Source: Candidatus Kuenenia stuttgartensis (GTDB lineage Bacteria > Bacteroidota > Bacteroidia > Flavobacteriales_D > Crocinitomicaceae). Taken from it: a DNA stretch of 15,098 nucleotides. Under the pieces are notes generated by a model. The model was not told the DNA's origin. It searched no databases and saw only the letters and a program-made list of their open reading frames with translations. Position 1 is the first letter of the stretch, and the number at the start of each line of letters is the position of its first letter. Positions 7,046-13,454 of this stretch are shown piece after piece. Location of the stretch: assembly GCA_943326025.2 (NCBI GenBank), contig CALPRR020000041.1:1-15098 (forward strand), given 5' to 3'. The translations under genes were made by a program, and so were the position numbers.

Positions 7046-8404
7046 TTACTTTAATATAAATTGATGTAAGATAGATAGTTTTTCAAATTTCTCTTCCTTA
7101 ATTTTTTTAATAGAATATTTCTTTTTCAATTGGTTTAAAACGTATTGATTAGAGTCTTTTCCCAAAATATTGTCCTTGTTCTGTTTTAAATAATTCTGAG
7201 TAGAAGTAATGTAGGATTTACAAAGATGACGATCACCAATTTCAGATTGAATCTTAATTAATAATAATCTTGAAAAGGCAGAAAAGAAGTAATTGTTTGA
7301 ATAAATTAATTCATTTAATAATCGGATTGATTTTTTCTTTTCAGTTTTTAGATAATGATTTAAAGCTTTCAAAAATTGGATGTAAATTAGATTTTCACCT
7401 TTATAGATAGATTCATTTTCTTTGATCTCACTATCAGCTAATTCTATTTGGTTTTCAAGAATTAAAAATAATATTCTATAAAAAATACTATTTAAATTGA
7501 AGTTTGAATTTCCTTCAGAGTGTAATGAAAAAGCATTAATGATTTCTTTCAATTTTTCTATGGAGGCACCACTAAAGAACTCAAATCGTAATTCAAGAAA
7601 TAGAAAATGTTGTTTAACTGAAGCGATAGAAGAGGCAGGTGCTGCGCAAGAATTTAAGATCTCTTTTGACTTATTGAAATAGTGATAAAAGCTTCCTTCA
7701 TTTACATGTAACTTTGCTAAAGAAGCAAAAAGTGAAGCTCTATTTAAATCATCTTTTTCTGTTGTTAATAATTGTAATATTGCCAATATTAATTGATCTT
7801 TTTTCATTTTAACAATTCCAGTTTTTTCTAAATAGATCGTTGAAATTGTTGCATAATAATCAGCAGTTTTAGAGCTTTGAATTTTAGCTAAAGCTAGAAT
7901 AAATTGTTCACTCAATAAAAGTGATTTTTCAAGATCTTCATTACTCTGAGTATAAGAGCTAAGTTTAATTTGTCCTTCGATACTAGCAATTTGAAGGGTA
8001 GAATTGTTTTCTAAAAGAGCTGACTTGTATACTGATTGATAATAATTCTTAACTAATTGAACATTTCCATTCTTCTCTAATGCATTTGCTAAAATAGAAT
8101 GTTTTGCAGTTGCGTTTTTTTCTAAATAGGATTCAATGATTACTAATTCAATTTGTTCAGTAATGAAGTGATTTAATCTTCTCCACTTTAGTTGATTTTC
8201 TTTTTCTGAAACAAATTTCCAATTTAAATTGATTTGTTTTTGTAGAAAGTCATTGATTTCATCTTCATCAATTTGACGAATTGAAATCAATGACTTAAGT
8301 ATTTGAAAGCGTTTGTCATTACTTAGCGTACTTTTGTAAAGTAAAATTTTAGCTTGAGATGTAGTTAATTCTTTTAATAGTAAATTTAATTTTTTTCCAA
8401 TCAT
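7046..8404 (-). CDS. Unknown alpha-helical (solenoid-like) protein, last gene of the asnA operon
   Basis: 452 residues without a signal peptide or membrane segment. I do not recognise a named family. Composition is rich in Leu, Lys, Ser, Asn, Ile and Glu, with Leu/Ile spacing of amphipathic helices throughout, so it is probably all-helical and possibly TPR-like. A WRRLNHFITEQIE block near 79-91 and paired helices of about 30-35 residues after it support that. Bacteroidota carry many lineage-specific proteins of this type and length with an uncharacterised role. Its ATG lies 1 nt after the stop of the DAHP synthase gene, so translation is almost certainly coupled and it is transcribed from the Asn/Phe-controlled promoter. 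It has no obvious catalytic motif; a regulatory or scaffold role is speculation. Confidence 0.7.
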   Translation of the reverse strand: MIGKKLNLLLKELTTSQAKILLYKSTLSNDKRFQILKSLISIRQIDEDEINDFLQKQINLNWKFVSEKENQLKWRRLNHFITEQIELVIIESYLEKNATAKHSILANALEKNGNVQLVKNYYQSVYKSALLENNSTLQIASIEGQIKLSSYTQSNEDLEKSLLLSEQFILALAKIQSSKTADYYATISTIYLEKTGIVKMKKDQLILAILQLLTTEKDDLNRASLFASLAKLHVNEGSFYHYFNKSKEILNSCAAPASSIASVKQHFLFLELRFEFFSGASIEKLKEIINAFSLHSEGNSNFNLNSIFYRILFLILENQIELADSEIKENESIYKGENLIYIQFLKALNHYLKTEKKKSIRLLNELIYSNNYFFSAFSRLLLIKIQSEIGDRHLCKSYITSTQNYLKQNKDNILGKDSNQYVLNQLKKKYSIKKIKEEKFEKLSILHQFILK

Positions 8405-8405
8405 A

Positions 8406-9467
8406 TTATTCTACAATGTTTTGAATTCTAATACTTTCAATATGAATCGCCTCCATGTATGATTTTACAAATTCATCATTTAAATTTAGATTTTTAGCTT
8501 TATTTATGGTGCTTTCTAAAATATCATTCCATCTATTAGATTGTAAAACTGTAACATTGTTTTGTTTTTTAATTTCTCCAATATTTTTAGCAATTTTCAT
8601 CCTATCAGCTAATAAAGAAAGTAATTTTTGATCAATTGAATCAATTTCTAGTCTTAAATTCTCTAAATTTAATTTGAAATTATCTTCATTACTAGATGAA
8701 TTTTTCCATTTTAAAGCGTTTAACAAATTTACCAATTCTATTGTACTAACTTGTTGTTCTTTGTCTGTTAATGCAATTGAAGGATCATAATGAGATTCGA
8801 TCATCAACCCATTATAAGCTAAATCAATACTTTTTTGAGAAATAGAAAGTAATGTTTCTCTTTTTCCACAAATATGCGATGGATCACAAATAAGAGGTAT
8901 TTCAGGAAATAATCTTTTCATTTCAATAGGAATTTGCCAAATTGGTTCATTCCTATATTCTGTAGTTCCGTATGAAGTAAATCCACGATGAATTAAACCA
9001 ATACTATTTATGCCAACTTTTTGTAAGCGTTCAATTGCGCCAATCCATAATTTTAAGTCAGCATTTACTGGGTTTTTTATTAGAACAGTGGTATCAGTTC
9101 CTTTTAAAGCTTCAGCAATTTCTTGAACTGAGAAAGGATTTACACTAGTTCTCGCACCAATCCATAAGACATCTGTTTCGAAACTTAGAGCGTCTTCAAC
9201 GTGTTTAGCAGTAGCAACCTCAACAGCTGTTGGCAATCCGGTCTGTTTTTTTACATCTAATAACCATGCAAGGCCTTTTGTACCAATTCCTTCGAAATGT
9301 CCTGGATTTGTTCTTGGTTTCCATATACCAGCTCTTATTATATCTACTTTTCCAGTTTCTTTTAATTCAAAAGCTGTTCTTAATAGTTGACCATTTGTTT
9401 CAACGCTACATGGACCTGATATTACAAGGTTCTGCTTTTTTATTAATTCTTTTATATCTATTTTCAT
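8406..9467 (-). CDS. aroF: Bifunctional DAHP synthase / AroQ chorismate mutase
   Basis: A 353-residue fusion covering the first shikimate step and the branch step to prephenate. Residues 1-253 are type I-beta DAHP synthase, condensing PEP and erythrose 4-phosphate: SGPCSVE with metal ligand Cys20, KPRT (50-53), IHRGF with His160, CDPSH (194-198) and MIESH (222-226). After a short polar linker, residues 267-353 form an AroQ-type chorismate mutase with Arg272 in LRLEIDSID, Arg289, Lys300 and Arg312 where the family places its substrate-binding basic residues. The mutase probably doubles as allosteric sensor for prephenate or end product, as known for other fused DAHP synthases. It lies 17 nt after pheA and 1 nt before the unknown gene. 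The gene symbol is conventional for this subfamily; aroG or aroA(G) is also used. Confidence 0.92.
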   Translation of the reverse strand: MKIDIKELIKKQNLVISGPCSVETNGQLLRTAFELKETGKVDIIRAGIWKPRTNPGHFEGIGTKGLAWLLDVKKQTGLPTAVEVATAKHVEDALSFETDVLWIGARTSVNPFSVQEIAEALKGTDTTVLIKNPVNADLKLWIGAIERLQKVGINSIGLIHRGFTSYGTTEYRNEPIWQIPIEMKRLFPEIPLICDPSHICGKRETLLSISQKSIDLAYNGLMIESHYDPSIALTDKEQQVSTIELVNLLNALKWKNSSSNEDNFKLNLENLRLEIDSIDQKLLSLLADRMKIAKNIGEIKKQNNVTVLQSNRWNDILESTINKAKNLNLNDEFVKSYMEAIHIESIRIQNIVE

Positions 9468-9484
9468 TTTATTAAATTTTAATC

Positions 9485-10315
9485 CTAATTTTCCGAATTG
9501 CCTTTTTTATATATTCCCAATATTTTCTGGCTAATTACATAGGGATCGATTTCTTTCATTGTTTGTTCAAGAAGTTGTTTATCAATAAATTCAAGATCTA
9601 AATGAAAGGCATATGCAGAAGTATTATGAGGAATTGGAACGCTTTGAATCTTTGTTAAATTTATTTTGTTTTTTTTCAAAATGTTTAACACATCACTTAA
9701 ACAACCAATTTCATTTTTTGTCTGTAAAGTAATTGAAGCTTTGTCTGAATTTTCATCATAATCATTTCCTTTACTTAAAATATAGAATCGAGTATAATTG
9801 ATTTTTTCATCTCCAACATTATCGACTATTCTTTCTAGGTTATAACGTTCTTCAATCATTGGTCCAGCAATAACTGCTAAATGATTATCATTTTCCTTTG
9901 AAATTAGTTGAGCAGATGTTGCTGTATCTCTGTATTCAGTTGCTGTTACGTTTTCTAATGAAGTTAAGAAATATTGACATTGGCCTAAGGCCATTGGATG
10001 TGAAATAATTTCTTTAATATCATTTATTTTGGTTCCTTTTTTTCCTAATAAATGTAACTCAATTGGTAAGTATGATTCACCAATTATTGATAAGTCAAAT
10101 TCATCTATTAATTGATAATTCAATAAAATACTCCCTGCAACTTTGTTTTCAATTGCGATGATTCCATAATCAACTTGATTTTTACTTAATTGATCGCAAA
10201 CATCACGAAATGAATTACATTCTACAATGTTTATATCTTCTCCGAAGTATTTTTTTGCAGCTAAATCATGGAAAGATGAAACTGAACCTTGAATTGCGAC
10301 TACATGATTTCTCAT
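9485..10315 (-). CDS. pheA: Prephenate dehydratase with ACT domain
   Basis: A 276-residue stand-alone prephenate dehydratase that converts prephenate to phenylpyruvate, the precursor of phenylalanine. The catalytic domain covers about 1-183: the GSVSSFHDLAA opening (usual GxxGSFS), AIENKVAGSI (54-63), SHPMALGQC (105-113), DTATSA (130-135) and the catalytic TRF (175-177). The ACT domain (about 190-270) has GCLSDVLNILKKNKINLTKI followed by QSVPI, in place of the ESRP seen in proteobacterial enzymes. That variant is usual in Bacteroidota, so Phe feedback may still work but is not proven. The chorismate mutase, fused to PheA in E. coli, is instead on the DAHP synthase encoded next. The start lies 2 nt after the asnA stop, so the pair is tightly coupled. 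Confidence 0.92.
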   Translation of the reverse strand: MRNHVVAIQGSVSSFHDLAAKKYFGEDINIVECNSFRDVCDQLSKNQVDYGIIAIENKVAGSILLNYQLIDEFDLSIIGESYLPIELHLLGKKGTKINDIKEIISHPMALGQCQYFLTSLENVTATEYRDTATSAQLISKENDNHLAVIAGPMIEERYNLERIVDNVGDEKINYTRFYILSKGNDYDENSDKASITLQTKNEIGCLSDVLNILKKNKINLTKIQSVPIPHNTSAYAFHLDLEFIDKQLLEQTMKEIDPYVISQKILGIYKKGNSEN

Positions 10316-10317
10316 AA

Positions 10318-11349
10318 TTATAAAATATTAATTGTTTTTTTATCTTCTATCAGAATTTCTTCTGTCCATACACTGCATTGAACTTCAGCAATATGTTTTT
10401 TACCTAATAAAAGCATAACGACTCTAGACTGACCGATGCCACCACCGATTGTATATGGTAATTTTTCAGCAATTAAATCCTTATGCCATTCCAATGTTAA
10501 ACGAATTTCTTGTTTTGAAATTTCTAATTGTTTTTTCAATGATTCAGGACTTACTCTTATTCCCATTGATGAAATTTCGACTTGTTTTTGAAGTACTTCA
10601 CTCCAAATAAGTATATCTCCATTTAATCCTTTTTTGCCATCAGCTGTTTCTGTTGACCAATCATCATAATCAGGTGCTCTTCCATCGTGAGGTTCCCCAT
10701 TTCCTAGTATGCCTCCAACTCCAATTAAGAATACAGCACCATATTTTTTTGTGATTTCATATTCTCTTTCTTTAGAAGTTAAATCTGGATAAAGTGCAAG
10801 TAACTCTTCAGAATGAATATAGAAAATATCTTCAGGTAATTTTTCAATAAGTTCAGGGTAGTTCTTTAAAATTAACTCTTGAGTTTCTTTTAATGTTGTA
10901 TATACTTTCTCAACAGTTGATTTTAAGTAATCTAGAGTTCTCTCCTCTTTTGATAATCGTTGTTCCCAATCCCATTGATCAACTAATATGCTATGTAGAT
11001 CATCTAAATCTTCATCCGTTCTGATCGCTTTCATGTCTGTGTAAACACCTTCTTGAACTTTAAGGCCTAATCTACCAATTTTACTTCTTTTCCATTTCGC
11101 AAGTGAATGAACAATCTCAACTTTTTGAGATGGAAGAGTTTTTATTTTAACTTCTACAGGTGATTCGATTCCATTCAAATCATCATTAACTCCAGTTCCT
11201 TTTTTAACGAATAAAGGAGCTTCGACCTTGATTAATGACAATTTTTCGGCTAATTTTTTAGAGAAAGTTTCTTTAACTAATGTAATAGCTTTTTCAGTTT
11301 CTAATTCATCTAAAATGATTTTTTTTAATTCTACTTCTTGTGTTTTCAT
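10318..11349 (-). CDS. asnA: Aspartate-ammonia ligase (asparagine synthetase A)
   Basis: A 343-residue cytoplasmic enzyme making asparagine from aspartate, ammonia and ATP (E. coli AsnA: 330). Signature stretches are VNDDLNG (54-60), KWKRSKIGRLGL, VYTDMKAIRTDE, VDQWDWE, GGILGNGEPHDGRAPDYDDW, GGGIGQSR and VQCSVW (323-328). These are class II tRNA-synthetase-like motifs of the AsnA family. It is complete and of normal length. It is the first structural gene after a transcription attenuator with an Asn/Phe-rich leader peptide, 22 nt past the attenuator T-tract, and it precedes pheA by 2 nt. Grouping asparagine and phenylalanine synthesis in one operon is unusual, but the composition of the leader peptide explains how they could be controlled together. 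Confidence 0.95.
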   Translation of the reverse strand: MKTQEVELKKIILDELETEKAITLVKETFSKKLAEKLSLIKVEAPLFVKKGTGVNDDLNGIESPVEVKIKTLPSQKVEIVHSLAKWKRSKIGRLGLKVQEGVYTDMKAIRTDEDLDDLHSILVDQWDWEQRLSKEERTLDYLKSTVEKVYTTLKETQELILKNYPELIEKLPEDIFYIHSEELLALYPDLTSKEREYEITKKYGAVFLIGVGGILGNGEPHDGRAPDYDDWSTETADGKKGLNGDILIWSEVLQKQVEISSMGIRVSPESLKKQLEISKQEIRLTLEWHKDLIAEKLPYTIGGGIGQSRVVMLLLGKKHIAEVQCSVWTEEILIEDKKTINIL

Positions 11350-11371
11350 AATTGTTATTTAAAATTTACTT

Positions 11372-11403
11372 AAAAAAAAAAGCCTTCCAGAATTGGAAGG
11401 CTT
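11372..11403 (-). terminator. Attenuator terminator in the asnA leader
   Basis: On the minus strand a perfect 9-bp stem AAGCCTTCC (11403-11395) / GGAAGGCTT (11388-11380) with a 6-nt loop runs straight into a T-tract ending at 11372. It lies 22 nt before the asnA start and about 110 nt after the predicted transcription start, so it can only act as a conditional terminator of the operon. Confidence 0.88.
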
Positions 11404-11431
11404 GAATTTATTTATTGAACATATTCCTTCC
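11395..11431 (-). promoter_or_regulatory. Candidate antiterminator pairing of the asnA leader
   Basis: GGAAGG at 11431-11426, three bases after the leader-peptide stop codon, is complementary to CCTTCC (11400-11395), the 5' arm of the terminator. If this pairing forms, the terminator cannot. Pairing may extend by AAT/ATT beyond a small bulge. A ribosome sitting at the leader stop codon would cover GGAAGG, whereas one stalled on the Asn/Phe codons would leave it free. The competition is visible in the sequence; its use is inferred. Confidence 0.7.
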
Positions 11432-11434
11432 GTT

Positions 11435-11485
11435 TCACTTTGTGTGATTATTAAAATTGAAGAAGTTGTTGTTCATAGTTTTCAT
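11435..11485 (-). CDS. Leader peptide of the asnA-pheA operon (Asn/Phe sensor)
   Basis: A 16-codon frame encoding MKTMNNNFFNFNNHTK and ending in TGA. Codons 5-13 are exclusively Asn (six) and Phe (three), the products of the operon's asnA and pheA. It lies about 28 nt downstream of the predicted transcription start and directly before the antiterminator and terminator segments. This is the arrangement of the E. coli pheA and trp leaders. A second in-frame ATG at 11476-11474 would still retain all Asn and Phe codons. Stalling from shortage of either charged tRNA would favour antitermination. The first three Asn codons are AAC and the first two Phe codons TTC, although AAT and TTT look commoner in this AT-rich DNA. 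It is too short for ordinary gene finders. Confidence 0.85.
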   Translation of the reverse strand: MKTMNNNFFNFNNHTK

Positions 11486-11519
11486 AAATTATTTTTTTAT
11501 CATTTTCTTTATGGTCAGA

Positions 11520-11551
11520 CAAACTTAAAACAAAAAAAATAATTGCACAAA
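11520..11551 (-). promoter_or_regulatory. Promoter of the asnA leader and operon (TTTG-N20-TAAGTTTG)
   Basis: On the minus strand TTTG (11551-11548), 20 nt, then TAAGTTTG (11527-11520) is an exact Bacteroidota TTTG/TAnnTTTG promoter. The start would be near 11513, giving a leader RNA of about 140 nt up to the attenuator T-tract. Confidence 0.72.
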
Positions 11552-12261
11552 AAAAAATATTTTTTAAATCTAAATTTATACTATTCATTATTATTTTAAT
11601 TATCTATTAATCAGATTATTATTTTTTTTAAATGTTTTTTATATGTAGGACAAATTTAGTTATTTTTCTTTTTTTTTAACTATTGATTAGTTGGATAGAT
11701 ATTCGTCCTATGTTAAATTAAAAGTTTAACCATTTTAAGTTTATTTTTGAATTTTAATGTCCTAGTACAAATATTAAAATGTAACACTTTAATGTTTGAT
11801 TTTTAAATCATTAATAATTTTTAAGTCTTAATATAAACATGTATTTAAAGTCCTATAATGTTTTTTTAGCTCAGAAAACACTTAATTTTGAATCATAGTA
11901 TTGTTAGGTTAATTTTAGTAAAATTTCTAAAAATCAAATTCTAAATTTTTAGTAGTTTATGATTTTAAATTTGATTTGTAAAAGGCTGTGATTTTTCACA
12001 GCCTTTTGCATTTATTAATTTTCCTTATTTCATTTTTATAAGTCAATTATATGAACTCGAAATAAGAATCAATTCTAAAGTCCTACAAAATTAATATGCT
12101 TAATATATTATTTGGCATAGATTATTTTTTTTAATAATTTGAAATTCATGGTTTTAGATGTTTTTTCTTGATTTAATGAAAATGTCATATTAATCCCATC
12201 AATAAAAACACACATTCTATTTAATAGGTAAAATATATAGGATTTATAGAAATAAAGCATC
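11552..12261. other. Long AT-rich intergenic spacer between divergent units
   Basis: About 710 bases without a supportable gene; both strands are full of stops. It contains five copies of GTCCTA: 11705-11710, 11759-11764, 11850-11855 and 12080-12085, plus TAGGAC (reverse orientation) at 11646-11651. It also holds a near-consensus -7 box TAATTTTG at 11883-11890 and a perfect 12-bp hairpin at 11980-12007. No tRNA or known riboswitch is recognisable by eye. Confidence 0.6.
11980..12007 (+). terminator. Orphan terminator-like hairpin
   Basis: A perfect 12-bp stem (AAAAGGCTGTGA at 11980-11991 with TCACAGCCTTTT at 11996-12007) with a TTTT loop. The T-run is part of the stem end and only four bases long, and on either strand the hairpin is flanked by A/T-rich DNA, so it may work both ways. 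No gene ends here. It may close a small untranslated RNA starting near 11897 from the TAATTTTG box at 11883. The strand is uncertain. Confidence 0.55.
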
Positions 12262-12269
12262 TAATTTTG
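12262..12269 (+). promoter_or_regulatory. Candidate -7 box of the T9SS cargo gene
   Basis: TAATTTTG matches TAnnTTTG and would give a 5' leader of roughly 28 nt. No TTG is seen at the expected upstream distance, so the assignment is weaker than for the other promoters. Confidence 0.4.
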
Positions 12270-12302
12270 AGCAAATAAATTAATGTTAAAACAAAACAAA
12301 TT

Positions 12303-13166
12303 ATGAAAAAAAGATTACTATTATTAAGTTTAATTGGGTTTATACAACTCAATACTTCTGCTCAAGTTGTAGTTTTTAATGAAGATTTTGCTAGTCAACA
12401 ATCTCAACAACCAGGTTGGACTGTTATTGACGGAGACAACGATACGAAAGGATGGGGTTTTTATAACTTTACTACTAATCCATTAGCTTCTAATCATCCT
12501 TCAGCTTCTGTTATTAATCCTCAAGGTCGACTTGCTATTTCACAATCATATGATGGAGCAGCACTAACACCTGATAACTATTTAATATCACCAGCTATTA
12601 ATCTTGCTAATGTTCCAACAACTTCAGGAACAGTTACTTTAAAATTTAAAGTTGGATCTGATCAAAGTGCATATTTGTACGCTCAAGAAAAAGTTTCTGT
12701 TTATGTTGTTTCAAATATATCAACACCTTCTGTAATTTCTGCAACATCACCAGTTCATAGTGCGGTATTAGCAAGTACTGGATTAAATGAGTTTACATAT
12801 GATATTTCGAATAAATCAGGTCAAACAGTTTATTTAGTTTTTAGACATCATGGTTGTACAAATATGGGGTCGCTTATTTTAGATGATGTACTTGTAACTA
12901 AAGCTTCTAGTGCTGGTGTAAATGAAGTTGGGTTGGATGTTTTAGTTGCTCCAAATCCTGTAATTGACGATTTATCAATTTCATTGAATGAAGACATTAA
13001 AACAATTTCATTTTATGATTTAAAAGGCACTTTAGTGAAAGAAGTTGGTAATGTTAATTCAACAAATACTATTATCGATTTAACTTCTTTTGAAAAAGGA
13101 TTATATTTCTATTCAATAGAAACTGTTAATGGTAAGTTTGCTAAAAATTCAATTATTAAAGATTAA
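12303..13166 (+). CDS. T9SS-exported protein with choice-of-anchor J (cleaved-adhesin) domain
   Basis: A 287-residue exported protein. Residues 1-20 form a Sec signal peptide ending SAQ. Residues about 22-200 look like the jelly-roll choice-of-anchor J/cleaved adhesin domain: EDFASQ..PGWTVIDGDNDTKGW at the start, DNYLISPAINL in the middle and a final SLILDDVLVTK strand. Residues about 208-287 are a type A T9SS sorting domain: VAPNPVIDDLSISL, then FYDLKGTLVKE, then IDLTSFEKGLYFYSIE and a KNSIIKD end. The protein is thus expected to cross the outer membrane via T9SS, lose the C-terminal domain and be released or attached to surface lipopolysaccharide. The binding target is unknown. The gene stands alone, with a terminator behind it. 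No protease or other catalytic domain is present. Confidence 0.88.
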   Translation: MKKRLLLLSLIGFIQLNTSAQVVVFNEDFASQQSQQPGWTVIDGDNDTKGWGFYNFTTNPLASNHPSASVINPQGRLAISQSYDGAALTPDNYLISPAINLANVPTTSGTVTLKFKVGSDQSAYLYAQEKVSVYVVSNISTPSVISATSPVHSAVLASTGLNEFTYDISNKSGQTVYLVFRHHGCTNMGSLILDDVLVTKASSAGVNEVGLDVLVAPNPVIDDLSISLNEDIKTISFYDLKGTLVKEVGNVNSTNTIIDLTSFEKGLYFYSIETVNGKFAKNSIIKD

Positions 13167-13197
13167 ATATTGTAATTATTTGGTAGAATAATTATTT

Positions 13198-13230
13198 AAG
13201 TGGGATTAATGTTAATTGATCCCACTTTTT
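13198..13230 (+). terminator. Terminator after the T9SS cargo gene
   Basis: Stem AAGTGGGAT (13198-13206) / ATCCCACTT (13219-13227), possibly lengthened by three inner pairs, followed by T residues to 13230. It lies 31 nt after the stop codon. Confidence 0.75.
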
Positions 13231-13400
13231 AATTTGTTGATATTGAAATTATTACATATTTCAATTGATTACAAAATTTTTTATTCTCAACTTTTAAAAT
13301 ATTTTTTAAATAACTTGATTCAAGTCTAAAATTTAAAATAGCTAATTTTTAATGTTAAGAAAAAATTATTTGATATTTTTAATTGTAAACACTGTCTTTT

Positions 13401-13425
13401 CTATTACTGAAACATTCTGTAATAG
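13401..13425. promoter_or_regulatory. 25-bp palindrome upstream of the large surface-protein gene
   Basis: CTATTAC (13401-13407) and GTAATAG (13419-13425) are perfect inverted arms. Inside them, after one T-T mismatch, GAA pairs with TTC around an ACA centre. It ends 29 nt before the ATG of the next gene. It could be an operator for a dimeric regulator or a hairpin in the 5' leader; low GC and a modest T-run make a terminator less likely. Confidence 0.4.
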
Positions 13426-13454
13426 GATTTTTAATTATGTATTGTTTTAAACTT

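Noticed and set aside
7020..7080. Terminator between the converging lipoprotein and unknown genes
   Set aside because: I see no stem with a T-tract on either strand; the 2-nt gap leaves any stop to overlapping transcripts or Rho.
7497..7682. 61-codon plus-strand frame
   Set aside because: It lies fully inside the long unknown minus-strand gene, which is coupled to aroF, and has no promoter or recognisable motif.
9230..9475. Hydrophobic 81-codon plus-strand frame
   Set aside because: It is antisense to the conserved DAHP synthase N-terminus. Leu/Phe-rich translation is expected opposite Lys/Asn/Glu-rich codons.
11632..11679. 15-codon Phe-rich plus-strand frame (ATG at 11632) as a second leader peptide
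   Set aside because: Its Phe codons are T-runs of AT-rich DNA, no terminator or amino-acid gene follows on that strand, and no promoter box precedes it.
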